Source: Alphaproteobacteria bacterium
GTDB taxonomy: Bacteria > Pseudomonadota > Alphaproteobacteria > UBA9219
Length of the DNA: 38,240 bases
Direction of reading: 5' to 3'
Assembly: GCA_013286365.1 (NCBI GenBank)
Contig: JABDFY010000021.1
Span: 1-38,240 of the forward strand
Shown one piece after another: positions 26,401 through 34,216 of the stretch (position 1 is its first letter; every line of letters starts with the position of its first letter). The position numbers and the translations under genes were made by a program. The notes under the pieces were generated by a model, which worked only from the letters and a program-made list of their open reading frames with translations, was not told where the DNA came from and ran no database searches.

Positions 26401-26558
26401 ATCCGGGTCATATTTATGAGCGAGGACATGTGGTCGAATTCGACATGATAAACGAACTTCGTCGTAGACCTACAACGAGAGCACAATTAGTCGCCATCAG
26501 AGAGTTTGTTAAAGGATCTAAAAATCCTGTCCCTGCTAATACAAATGAAGCAAGTTAG
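23412..26558 (+). CDS. Large multidomain protein: TRAFs-binding/TPR-S-like middle and transglutaminase-like C-terminus
   Basis: 1048 residues, no signal peptide or membrane helix. Residues 80-250 form a domain I do not recognise (LTYWGKFNVRKGGTLAVRFTD, IDIYGMDPGFYEANY). Residues about 340-615 resemble the TRAFs-binding/TPR-S domain (DUF4071) of ASK-type MAP3 kinases and bacterial proteins: AYKKGFLDHFAYYPGINAVY, the helix EEARKNAELVYLA, then SDAYWTTVTMVESLMILGEG and a W...ST motif. The C-terminal part has a transglutaminase-like triad: Cys817 (KGVGDCRHYAQS), His908 (VEGHTMNMLF) and Asp944 (WGFMPVDPAA). In bacteria TPR-S domains occur in conflict systems, so an effector or sensor-protease is plausible; function is inference. 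The start has an ambiguous ribosome-binding site, so a downstream ATG (23430) is possible. Confidence 0.8.
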   Translation: MRDLASMLRVELDASALGPKAPDFARISERQYYELATALAVEGVSASKKNNIIAIPLVPLRLVTNNSVGTKETEIDFPFNHHLVFDPSLYEINEALQVHSEIFRQYGELIAQAPDDVIQKINNGEIKVRVVASAQGVWTIADDKFPLDYEPDDAGGFYYRVKPGTGRICLGNDQDFNMLTYWGKFNVRKGGTLAVRFTDMPSLVEALNQIVRGELNIEEALFVNTNGVLRSRIDIYGMDPGFYEANYNRVPLPLSVAEARIAYDHARATPQGNIVPFPGTADTHEPRTEVYFAGLHEPGAQTPPDRAYQHNKALVERGEKFNSVMDVVLAKNDNDQYISSRDTILQNLDLAYARFSEEFEGMSSQQLMRFFNAYLDLAAPELMIRLYENSNNPYFQNAPTVQERMAFALNQLNRLTESVEWSLRALADPALIKAGLSPGEMYAALGKAYSIQQLAAEALSQNIGDATAISNYRRSFGLADNDELPSPAAVQSQSSELKIASGTAYKKGFLDHFAYYPGINAVYSAIDTGNVEEARKNAELVYLATLRDGGLESDAYWTTVTMVESLMILGEGYEDSLRMALEKVARVIKRTHTWRFDSTFGKWNAIVLPSLQRLVDDPIYGEIAQTTLRRATEIKEELTRVATDAEYRLVEVEITRTPGQLLLLASHGYRGMGLFDTEMVQNNFSYGGVVAHVLITRRDRHEFMKIMSMPVGKLMELLEGDVRALPPNLDASQSLLDINDTNLFIETTQIIIRQNFGSGPKKMEIIDNPYRGQQFDETTTSVDAIAGAPTDPDLRKRSSFNFKTSVAAEFAKGVGDCRHYAQSQQIMFDVWQEWKLSEHLRRAHDTLDAEVRRTAIDDFKDLERTRLRTIDIQAQGTLAVETLYRPKRPENDPEGFIFDPHRKAVEGHTMNMLFKLDSLGGIEQSSLCCAFYHEVYPWGFMPVDPAAIMTTLVQDKPHFEFPAAQLERVVGALGNKVPVWVSSEGFSGSRTKKVDDDPGHIYERGHVVEFDMINELRRRPTTRAQLVAIREFVKGSKNPVPANTNEAS

Positions 26559-26590
26559 TTATACAGCTAGTCCATTTCGATTAGTTATAC
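26555..26590. repeat. Short direct repeat at the end of the large gene
   Basis: TTAGTTATAC occurs at 26555-26564, spanning the TAG stop, and at 26581-26590. A 10-bp match 26 bp apart may be chance. Confidence 0.4.
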
Positions 26591-26805
26591 TGCCAAAACT
26601 TAGCAACTTTTAGCATCGAGGATATTCCAATCAGCTATATGTGGGCATGCAAGAAAAACTTTCCGTTCTTAACCGTTGCCAAATGAGTGGGTAGGGTATC
26701 TGCACGGTCTGATGGTCAACGTAGATTGGATCAGACGCAAAATTCTGGCATGGCAGTAATCTGACCCAACCTGGAACAATCTAAAAGTACTCAAGTTAGA
26801 CGCTC

Positions 26806-27480
26806 TCAAGCTTGAAGAGCAGCCAAATGAGCTCGATAATTGATTAAATGCACGTCGAGTTTTTCTCTATCGCCTAGAGGAAGTGAAGCAATCTCTTTTC
26901 TTAAATTCGCAATTACTTCTTCATATGTTGTTTTCAAATCTTTATTCAGACGAACTTCTCTAAACTCTTTTGGAAGCTCTGTGTTCATTCCGTCGTTACC
27001 AAGATAAAGCGATACAAATTTGCCTTCACCTAAAATCACTACCAATTCGCTGCCTGTCGTTCGTTCTGTGGGGTTATCCTTTTTTACGCGAAGAACAGTG
27101 TTGATGAACTGGTGCCTATTTTCTTCATCGACACCAATATATTTGTAATTTGGAAAGTGGTTGTAGTCAGCCGCAGGGGCTGCATCTGGGGTATATCCTT
27201 GCTGGCTCGAAAGGTTTCCACTGAATGTTAAAACAATCGGCACACGATCGGGTGGAAGTGCATTTCGCCATTTTTCTGGGTCATCTTCCGATGTACGCAT
27301 GCAGATGGCGCGTGAAGCCGTGGCCCATTGGTGCCTTTCCAGAATCCCACGAACCTCAACCGGAACATCTAAGGCCGGCCTGCTGATGAGTTCCCGTATC
27401 TGTTCCGAGGCTAATCCAGAGAGTTTCTCTACCCACGGAAGCAGTTCCGGATTAGTGATTTCACTATGGTCTTGATACAT
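26806..27480 (-). CDS. Hypothetical protein
   Basis: 224 residues from ATG 27480, with a GAGAAG stretch about 10 bases upstream. No signal peptide or membrane helix. The N-terminal half looks helical (LLPWVEKLSGLASEQIRELIS), the middle has beta-like stretches (RVPIVLTFSGNLS, SELVVILGEGKFVSLYLG) and the C-terminus is a charged helix pair (TTYEEVIANLRKEIAS, KLDVHLINYRAHLAALQA). I do not recognise a family. It faces the 1048-residue protein gene across about 250 bp. An imperfect hairpin covers its stop codon. Confidence 0.7.
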   Translation of the reverse strand: MYQDHSEITNPELLPWVEKLSGLASEQIRELISRPALDVPVEVRGILERHQWATASRAICMRTSEDDPEKWRNALPPDRVPIVLTFSGNLSSQQGYTPDAAPAADYNHFPNYKYIGVDEENRHQFINTVLRVKKDNPTERTTGSELVVILGEGKFVSLYLGNDGMNTELPKEFREVRLNKDLKTTYEEVIANLRKEIASLPLGDREKLDVHLINYRAHLAALQA

Positions 27481-27577
27481 ACTTTATTCTTCTCAACAAT
27501 TTGGGTAAACGGTGCCCTACTCTGATTATCACGTAAGGTTACGAATTTAAATCGTTAAAATACTTTCTTTTTCTCGG

Positions 27578-28288
27578 TCATGATTGCAGATTAAGCTCCT
27601 CTTTAAAAAATAGCACATTTTCATTGTCTTCTTTACAAAGGGCGCCCTGATAGCCGTGATCGATAAAATGTTTAACACAGATACCCTTATCTGTCTCTGA
27701 AAGGCTACTATGTTCGAGGCAGATAAGCTGGGGTTTATAATGCACAAGGTCAAGTTGCTTGGCGATAAGCCAATCGGCACCTTCCGTATCAATCATGACG
27801 AGGTCAATGCTGGAAATCTTGTGCCGCGATAAAAGTGTTTGCAGAGTTAAGCAAGGAACTGTGAATTCGACAATATGTTCATCTTTGAGGAGCGGAAAGG
27901 CTCTTCTTAGGCGTATATCATTTAAAAGCGAGTGACTATCCGGACCAGTCGTTATTCCTAACGCCTCTTCGGGAATTAATCCTTGAGAAATAGCCTTTGG
28001 GTCGATGCGCCTGAGGGTTAGGGTACCGTTGTGCTCTGCAATTGCGCAATTTGCTAATTTAATATTTGGTTGATTAATGTATGTTTTTTCAAGGATCGAA
28101 AACATATCTTTGACGGGTTCCACAAGAAGTCCGCTCCAGCTGCCTTCGATGAGATGCTGGTTTAAAAGGTCGAACCGTATGCCGTCCATCGCCCCGATCT
28201 GAAGTGCGAAAAGAGGGGAAGCTTTGTCTGCCTTTAGCTTTGCGGCGAGGGAATGAAAAGAGGCAGAAGAGAAAGTATGGCTAGCCAT
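27578..28288 (-). CDS. FkbM-family SAM-dependent methyltransferase
   Basis: 236 residues from ATG 28288 (MASHTFSSASF); a TTG one codon earlier is less likely. The N-terminal ALQIGAMDGIRFD is the SAM-binding loop, VEPVKDMFSIL follows, and SIDLVMIDTEGADWLIAKQL is the FkbM/Methyltransf_21 signature. Family members O-methylate sugars, antibiotics or other hydroxyls; the target here is unknown. It is a single minus-strand gene just downstream of tRNA-Gln. Confidence 0.85.
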   Translation of the reverse strand: MASHTFSSASFHSLAAKLKADKASPLFALQIGAMDGIRFDLLNQHLIEGSWSGLLVEPVKDMFSILEKTYINQPNIKLANCAIAEHNGTLTLRRIDPKAISQGLIPEEALGITTGPDSHSLLNDIRLRRAFPLLKDEHIVEFTVPCLTLQTLLSRHKISSIDLVMIDTEGADWLIAKQLDLVHYKPQLICLEHSSLSETDKGICVKHFIDHGYQGALCKEDNENVLFFKEELNLQS

Positions 28289-28355
28289 CAAAAGTTTTTC
28301 TCATACTGTTTAGGCTAAGACCCGCCTTTACGTTAGGCCAGCCATAGGAGGAAGG

Positions 28356-28429
28356 TGGTTGGGGGACTAGGATTCGAACCTAGGTAAACAGAGTCAGAGT
28401 CTGTTGTCCTACCGCTAGACGATCCCCCA
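28356..28429 (-). tRNA. tRNA-Gln (anticodon CTG), CCA encoded
   Basis: A complete cloverleaf on the minus strand, 74 nt including CCA. The acceptor stem TGGGGGA/TCCCCCA is perfect, the D-arm is GTCT...GGAC, and the anticodon stem ACAGA/TCTGT frames loop CTCTGAC with anticodon CTG (reads CAG). The T-arm is CTAGGTTCGAATCCTAG. The discriminator is A, followed by encoded CCA (28356-28358). Confidence 0.95.
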
Positions 28430-28569
28430 ATTTGAGGCGCGCTTTTTGTAACATATAGTTCTCGTATTGTGTAGTGCAGAAGCTATACATTTGCGGCTGA
28501 AGGGGTGCCTTTTGAAGGCATTCCAATATCACAGATGAAAGTTGTGATTTTCTACTTTATAAAGCTAGT

Positions 28570-29277
28570 ATGAAAATGAAATACGGTAAAAAGGCACATA
28601 AACGGTTTGGCGATATTGCATCGCGGCGACAAGAGGTTGTTCGCGTAAAAGCTAAGAAACATTCGACTTCATCAAAAAAGTGGCTCGAGCGTCAATTAAA
28701 CGATCCGTATGTTACGGCAGCAAAAAAAGAAGGCTTTCGTTCGCGCGCAGCGTTCAAATTAATAGAACTAAATGATCAGTTTCATTTACTCAGCTCTGGA
28801 CTACGCGTTGTAGATCTAGGGGCGGCCCCTGGTGGGTGGAGCCAAGTTGTTGCCATAGCGATTGGGCCAAAAGGTAAGTTGATTGCGCTCGACATTTTAG
28901 CGATGAACCCCATTCCTAAAGTAGAAATTCTTCATCTTGATTTTATGTCAGATGATGCGCCGGATAAACTTAAGGTTGCCCTTCAGGGTTCAGCTGATCT
29001 CGTGCTCAGCGATCTTGCGCCATCAACCACGGGTCACACGCGCACTGATCATATTCGCATCATGGCAATGGCAGAAGCTGCGGCACTTTTTGCCACGGAG
29101 ATTTTGGCGCCTGGCGGTGCCTTCGTATGTAAGTTCTTTCAGGGTGGTGCTGAGAAACAGCTCCTTGAACAACTTAAGCGAGACTTTGCCAAAGTAAAGC
29201 ATGCCAAACCGCCCGCAAGTCGTGCTGAATCCTCTGAGACATATTTGGTGGCGCAAGGCTTTAGGAAGACAAAATAA
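28570..29277 (+). CDS. rlmE: 23S rRNA (uridine-2552-2'-O)-methyltransferase RlmE
   Basis: A 235-residue FtsJ/RrmJ-family enzyme. It methylates U2552 in the A-loop of 23S rRNA during late 50S assembly. The K-D-K-E tetrad is visible: Lys63 (RSRAAFKL), Asp148 (LVLSDLAPS), Lys188 (FVCKFF) and Glu223 (SSETYLVA). SAM motif I is VVDLGAAPGGWSQV (80-93). The 30-odd residue basic N-terminal extension is longer than in E. coli. No clear ribosome-binding site was seen before ATG 28570. Its stop directly abuts the rlmJ stop (convergent). Confidence 0.93.
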   Translation: MKMKYGKKAHKRFGDIASRRQEVVRVKAKKHSTSSKKWLERQLNDPYVTAAKKEGFRSRAAFKLIELNDQFHLLSSGLRVVDLGAAPGGWSQVVAIAIGPKGKLIALDILAMNPIPKVEILHLDFMSDDAPDKLKVALQGSADLVLSDLAPSTTGHTRTDHIRIMAMAEAAALFATEILAPGGAFVCKFFQGGAEKQLLEQLKRDFAKVKHAKPPASRAESSETYLVAQGFRKTK

Positions 29278-30129
29278 TCATTCTCCTATCAGCCATTTTA
29301 TTTGACTGATTTGATGGGGCGTATGGAGCGCTTGATGTAAGAGTGGAAACAGCTGTTTAAGCTTTTCCTCAAACTGCCAGGGCGGGTTAATCAAAATAAA
29401 TCCAGATCCATTTAACTTGTCGCCATGTATTTCTTCCTGAAATATAAATTCAGCCGATAGCTGCTTTTGAATACCTGTAGCGGCCAAAGCCTCATGAAAA
29501 CGCCAAATGGCTGGGCGATCTTTAACGGGGTACCAAATCAAATATTGACCAAGAGGCCAACGTTTGAGACTTGCCGTGAGGGCGCTCACTAAATGCTCAA
29601 ATTCATTGGCATCTTCATAAGGAGGATCGATAAGTACAAGACCACGTTTTTCATCAGGTGGCAAAAAAGCCCTTAAGGCTTCATATCCATCCCGCCTGTG
29701 AACGTGAACTTGTGTATCTTCTAAAAATTGCCGTTTTAGCTCATAATGATCTTCTATGTGTAGCTCGCATAATACGAGCCGGTCTTTCGCACGCATCATC
29801 TGCCTAGCTATGATCGGCGATCCTGGATAGTAACGGAATGTATCAGGCTGCTCCGGCAGCCAAGCCGGATTTAATTTATGCAAGATTTTATAATATTCGT
29901 TGAGTAAAGGCTGGGGTTTTGTCGCAATTAACCGATAAATACCATTTTGCGCCTCACCAGTTTTTAGGGCCGATAAATGCTGAAGATCGTATATACCAAT
30001 GCCCGCATGGGTATCGAGAAGGAAAAATGGTTTGTCTTTAACGCGTAAGTGATCAATCAACAGCACCAAAACAACGTGCTTGACGATGTCGCAAATATTG
30101 CCAGCATGGAAAATATGACGATAGTTCAT
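29278..30129 (-). CDS. rlmJ: 23S rRNA (adenine-2030-N6)-methyltransferase RlmJ
   Basis: 283 residues, typical length. MNYRHIFHAGNICDIVKH at the N-terminus and LIDPPYED (catalytic DPPYE at 168-172) are hallmark RlmJ motifs. It makes m6A2030 in 23S rRNA. LLDTHAGIGIY is the SAM loop. It faces rlmE tail-to-tail with no spacer, and its start region overlaps the possible starts of the divergent TPR-methyltransferase gene. Confidence 0.93.
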   Translation of the reverse strand: MNYRHIFHAGNICDIVKHVVLVLLIDHLRVKDKPFFLLDTHAGIGIYDLQHLSALKTGEAQNGIYRLIATKPQPLLNEYYKILHKLNPAWLPEQPDTFRYYPGSPIIARQMMRAKDRLVLCELHIEDHYELKRQFLEDTQVHVHRRDGYEALRAFLPPDEKRGLVLIDPPYEDANEFEHLVSALTASLKRWPLGQYLIWYPVKDRPAIWRFHEALAATGIQKQLSAEFIFQEEIHGDKLNGSGFILINPPWQFEEKLKQLFPLLHQALHTPHQISQIKWLIGE

Positions 30130-31323
30130 AAAGCCGATATGCCTGAGGCCTTGTCCGGGTGCAATGATTTTGCCGCTCTCATGGAGCGAGCAGGGGCGGC
30201 GGAAGATCGTGGTGATATTGAGGCTGCCCTTGCCGGGTTTTCACGGGCCTTAGCCCTGTCCCCTGAGCACATAATCCTGCGCTGCCATGTGGGTCGGATT
30301 TTGTCACAACAGCGGCGCTATACGGATACAGAAACGCTTATGCTTGAGGGGCTTGCGCTGCGTCCCGAATCAATTTCATTAACGCGAGATTTGGCTAAAG
30401 CTCTGGCAGCTCAAGGCAAATTTGGTGCGGCTATCAACTTGGCTCGCGAACTCATATGGCCCTTGCAAGATGATGTGGCTTTTCGATTAGATTATGCGGC
30501 GTGGCTCGTCAAGATTGGTGAATATACAAACTCGATCGAAAATATACAGCAAGTGCTCCGTCAAGATCCAGATTGTGAGCAGGCCGCGCGTCAGCTGGCA
30601 GACCTTTGGCATGAGCTTGGTGAAACAGAAAAAGCCATCATTGTCGAAAAAAGCTTGGGCATAGCGGCGCGATCATTACCAAACGATGAACCTGCACCAC
30701 CTGGCATTGCCTATCTTCGTGCGCTCTTTGATTGCTATGCTGAGCGGTTCGATGAAGATCTAAAAAAACTTGAATACTCTGCGCCAGGTCATTTGCGTGA
30801 GGCACTTAATCAAATCACTGATAAAAACGTCAAATTTCATGTTTTAGACCTGGGTTGTGGGACAGGTCTTTCCGGACTTGCCGTCAAGCCCTTGGCCCAA
30901 ACCATGAGTGGCGTGGATATCTCACCTAAAATGTTGGCGCGTGCCGAACGTCTCGGCATTTATGACAGACTGATCGAAGGCGATATTGCGAGTTGGTTGA
31001 ATGACCAGCACGCAATCGCAGATCTAATCATAGCTGGCGATGTTCTCACGTATATAGGAGATCTTGAGAGTCTTTTTGTTCAAATTTCAGATGCGCTTCG
31101 CATTCCCGGCTACTTTGCCGCGACCGTCGAATATTTGGATGACGGCACGGATGACTTTATTTTACGAAAAACTAGGCGCTATGCGCATAGTGGTTATTAT
31201 ATTCACAAATGCGCTACGGCAGCGGCGCTTGAAGTTGTCATGATACGAAAGGTCGAAGCCTTGAGACGCGAAGGAAAAAGCGAGGTGCCTGGGTTGGTGT
31301 TTATTTTGAAAAGGGAAAACTGA
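30115..31323 (+). CDS. TPR-repeat SAM-dependent methyltransferase (COG4976-like)
   Basis: 402 residues from ATG 30115; a GTG at 30049 and ATGs at 30106 and 30139 are alternatives, and no start has a strong ribosome-binding site. Residues about 20-185 contain TPR helices (AAEDRGDIEAALAGFSRALAL, AKALAAQGKFGAAINLARELI). They are followed by LRALFDCYAERFDEDLKKLEY and a class I methyltransferase domain with VLDLGCGTGLSG (243-254). This arrangement matches the predicted TPR-containing methyltransferases. The substrate is unknown. It is divergent from rlmJ, and the chosen start lies 15 bp inside the rlmJ 5' end. Confidence 0.82.
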   Translation: MTIVHKADMPEALSGCNDFAALMERAGAAEDRGDIEAALAGFSRALALSPEHIILRCHVGRILSQQRRYTDTETLMLEGLALRPESISLTRDLAKALAAQGKFGAAINLARELIWPLQDDVAFRLDYAAWLVKIGEYTNSIENIQQVLRQDPDCEQAARQLADLWHELGETEKAIIVEKSLGIAARSLPNDEPAPPGIAYLRALFDCYAERFDEDLKKLEYSAPGHLREALNQITDKNVKFHVLDLGCGTGLSGLAVKPLAQTMSGVDISPKMLARAERLGIYDRLIEGDIASWLNDQHAIADLIIAGDVLTYIGDLESLFVQISDALRIPGYFAATVEYLDDGTDDFILRKTRRYAHSGYYIHKCATAAALEVVMIRKVEALRREGKSEVPGLVFILKREN

Positions 31324-31374
31324 ACATCGTCAGCTACAGCTGATTGACAAGGGATTAGCGCAGTTGCCGCCGCT

Positions 31375-31548
31375 TTACTTCTTGCTCTCTTTGATCTTGC
31401 CTTCTTTAAATGCCACGTGTTTACGGGCGACAGGATCGTACTTTTTCAATTCCAGTTTCTTACTGTTCTTTGGATTCTTTTTCGTAACATAAAAAAAGCC
31501 AGTATCGGCTGAACTCACGAGCTTGATATCATTTTTTGTCTTTGCCAT
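31375..31548 (-). CDS. rpmG: 50S ribosomal protein L33
   Basis: A 57-residue basic protein ([20 protein letters not shown] ... [18 protein letters not shown]) whose FFYVTKKNP and [11 protein letters not shown] stretches identify L33. It has no cysteines, so it is the zinc-independent form. AGG about 8 bases upstream of ATG 31548 fits a start. The gene lies between the convergent TPR-methyltransferase and the divergent sppA. Confidence 0.95.
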   Translation of the reverse strand: MAKTKNDIKLVSSADTGFFYVTKKNPKNSKKLELKKYDPVARKHVAFKEGKIKESKK

Positions 31549-31724
31549 AGCGTAACCTGATCAATGTGTTTTAAAGGTCTTGTTGCCCGGCAATGTCGTG
31601 AAAAACTGGCCTTTTGTCAAGTTTTCTTCAGTTTCATACCTTGTAGCGTTTAAAGCAGCGTTTGACCCAGAACCTCAAGATACGCTAGACCAGACATCAA
31701 TAAACTCGAACTGGGGCCACCTGC

Positions 31725-33497
31725 ATGCTGCAATTTTTCGTTCGTATTTTTGCTGTTCTGGGTTTTGCAGCGACGTTGTTGGTTCTCGTAAGCGTTCTGG
31801 TTGTTGTGCACTCGATCACCTACACACCGCGTGCGCCAAAGAACATGGTCTTGCTACTCGATTTTACTCAACCCATTGTCGATCAAAGCCAATCCTCGCC
31901 GTTTGACTTGGCGTTTCATCAAGATGCTACACCAATGTTGGATATTATTCGTGCCATCGATATGGCCAAGACCGATGGGCATGTAAAAGGCATCATTGCG
32001 CGCTTTGGATCCACGCAGCCCACCCTCGTACAAGATCAAGAAATTCGCGACGCCATTATGCGCTTTCGTACCAGCGGCAAGTTTACTTATGCTTTTTCAT
32101 CCAGCTACGGGGATTTTGGTCATGGCAATCACGCCTATTATCTGGCCAGCACGTTTGAGCATATATGGCTGCAGCCTGTGGGCACTGTTGGTTTAACTGG
32201 CGTAGGAGGAGAAGCGCCATTTGCTAAAACCGCGCTCGGCAAACTTGGTGTAAGCGGCGAGTTTATGCAGCGTAAGGAATATAAGTCCGTTATGGAAACG
32301 TTCACACGTGATGATTTTTCTGAACCAGCCCGTGATGAAATGAAGGGCATGATTGAAAATATCGTGGGGCAAATTGCAGCTGGCGTAGCCGAAAACAGAA
32401 AAATGGACTTGCATCGAGTTGATCAGCTTATTGCGCGCGGCCCCTACACAGCCGATGAGGCACTGAAAGCCAACCTGATAACTAAAATTGGCTATAATGA
32501 TGAACTCGACGCCGAGATCAAAAAAATAGCCGGTACAGACAATAAGCAAGTCGATGTTGAAGAATATCTTAGCTACCCAGGCAAAGAAATTAAACCAAAA
32601 GCTACGGTGGCCTTAATTTATGGTAGCGGTATTATCACCGATGAAGACGGCGGACCCGCGAATATTGCCGGCGACGATGTCATGAGCGCTGACACGATCA
32701 GCCAAGCTTTCGACGATGCCGCAGACGACAAAGATGTCAGGGCCATTATATTCCGTATAGACAGCCCTGGTGGCTCTCCTGTGGCTTCTGAGACTATCCG
32801 CCGTGCGTTAGTTCATGCCCAACTGGTGCATAAACCTGTATTTGTATCTATGGGTAGCGTTGGGGCTTCCGGCGGATACTGGATCGCTATGAATGCCGAC
32901 TACATCGCGGCTGAACCGGCGACGTTGACCGGCTCGATTGGTGTTGTGGCAGGTAAATTTGTCACTGGAGAATTATGGAAGAAGATTGGCATCAACTGGG
33001 AAGAATTTGCAACGAGCGACAATGCCAAAATGTGGTCGATGCTGAATGGTTTCACACCAGAAGGGCAAGAGCGCATGAATGCACTTCTCGATGATACCTA
33101 TGATGCTTTTGTAAAAAACGTATCCGAAGCACGTAAAATACCAATGGATAAAATGCCCGATGTCGCTAAAGGCCGCGTTTGGACGGGCGCTCAGGCGGTC
33201 AAAAATGGCCTGATTGATGAATTAGGCGGATTTGATGTCGCTTGGGCTGCCATGGAAAAGAAATTGGAATTAAAAGCCACGGACGGCGTCGTGATCAAAG
33301 TGTTCCCTCAACCAGAAACAGCTGCTGAAAAAATACTAAAATTCTTGAAAGGTGTGGGCTCAGAAAGTGCTTCAGTCCATGTGGCTTTGTCGCAGTGGCA
33401 GCATCTTCAAAGCTATGCGCAGCCCCTTTTGAGCGAGATAGGGTTGGATCCGGTCTCAGCCAGACTTTCGCCCGCGATAATTGGCGTAGTGCATTAA
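31725..33497 (+). CDS. sppA: Signal peptide peptidase SppA, long (67K) type
   Basis: A 590-residue membrane serine protease that cleaves leftover signal peptides. One N-terminal transmembrane anchor (VRIFAVLGFAATLLVLVSVLVVV) precedes tandem peptidase domains. Catalytic Lys187 lies in QRKEYKSVMETF in the N-terminal half and nucleophile Ser382 in GSVGASGGYWIA in the C-terminal half, the split Ser/Lys dyad of E. coli-type SppA. RIDSPGGSPVAS precedes the nucleophile. Start ATG 31725; the gene is divergent from rpmG. Confidence 0.93.
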   Translation: MLQFFVRIFAVLGFAATLLVLVSVLVVVHSITYTPRAPKNMVLLLDFTQPIVDQSQSSPFDLAFHQDATPMLDIIRAIDMAKTDGHVKGIIARFGSTQPTLVQDQEIRDAIMRFRTSGKFTYAFSSSYGDFGHGNHAYYLASTFEHIWLQPVGTVGLTGVGGEAPFAKTALGKLGVSGEFMQRKEYKSVMETFTRDDFSEPARDEMKGMIENIVGQIAAGVAENRKMDLHRVDQLIARGPYTADEALKANLITKIGYNDELDAEIKKIAGTDNKQVDVEEYLSYPGKEIKPKATVALIYGSGIITDEDGGPANIAGDDVMSADTISQAFDDAADDKDVRAIIFRIDSPGGSPVASETIRRALVHAQLVHKPVFVSMGSVGASGGYWIAMNADYIAAEPATLTGSIGVVAGKFVTGELWKKIGINWEEFATSDNAKMWSMLNGFTPEGQERMNALLDDTYDAFVKNVSEARKIPMDKMPDVAKGRVWTGAQAVKNGLIDELGGFDVAWAAMEKKLELKATDGVVIKVFPQPETAAEKILKFLKGVGSESASVHVALSQWQHLQSYAQPLLSEIGLDPVSARLSPAIIGVVH

Positions 33498-33563
33498 AAC
33501 TACAGCCCCCGACAAGGGCAGGGCCAATTCTTTTGTTCTAGCACTACATTTATTTCAGGACGC

Positions 33564-34118
33564 TTAGCTCGTAAAATGCTTTTCGCTCGCGTGCCAGTAA
33601 TCCCATGCCGTAAACATCGTTAATCCGCCGGCTATCCACAGCAACACATCACCAATCGTTGTTGAGGGTATAGATTGAGGTGCATATCTGCCGACGATGA
33701 GAAATCCGAGGGCTAGTATTTGAATAAATGTCTTCCATTTAGCCAATTGTGAGACCGGTACACTCACACGAACGCCTGCGAGAAATTCGCGCAGACCAGA
33801 AACTGCAACCTCGCGCAAAAGGATAACGACAGCCGGCCAGATACTTAGGCCATTTATTTGACCACTCCCAACGAGGAATAAAATTACCGCGGCGATAAGG
33901 AGTTTGTCGGCAATCGGATCAAGAAACTGTCCAAGCATGGATACCTGTCCATCGCGGCGTGCCAGATATCCATCGAGCCAATCTGTAATTCCGGCAGCCG
34001 AAAACAGAAATAAGGCAAGCCAAGCGGCCCAGGCGTGGGGAATATCTAAAAGTAGCAGGATCACCGGAATAGCAATGATCCGAGAAAAAGTGAGTTTATT
34101 GGCTAGCGATTGAAGCAT
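33564..34118 (-). CDS. pgsA: CDP-diacylglycerol-glycerol-3-phosphate 3-phosphatidyltransferase PgsA
   Basis: A 184-residue integral membrane enzyme that makes phosphatidylglycerol phosphate. The CDP-alcohol phosphotransferase motif DWLDGYLARRDGQVS... is complete: Asp46, Asp49, Gly50, Ala53, Arg54, Gly63, Asp67, Asp71. Several hydrophobic helices flank it. It follows uvrC on the same strand after about 100 bp, the uvrC-pgsA order common in alphaproteobacteria. The moaD/moaE genes that often follow are absent here. Confidence 0.93.
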   Translation of the reverse strand: MLQSLANKLTFSRIIAIPVILLLLDIPHAWAAWLALFLFSAAGITDWLDGYLARRDGQVSMLGQFLDPIADKLLIAAVILFLVGSGQINGLSIWPAVVILLREVAVSGLREFLAGVRVSVPVSQLAKWKTFIQILALGFLIVGRYAPQSIPSTTIGDVLLWIAGGLTMFTAWDYWHASEKHFTS

Positions 34119-34216
34119 AGTATATGTTGTTTTTTCGGTTATTAGGTTGCACCCAGGCTCAGACTTCTAGATTACTTTAGGCTAATCCGTCTCGGCTCAC
34201 AACTGGCAGCTGTCTG

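Noticed and set aside
28506..28520. TGCCTT-TTG-AAGGCA hairpin before rlmE
   Set aside because: Short stem without a T-run on either strand, and no gene ends there; probably chance.
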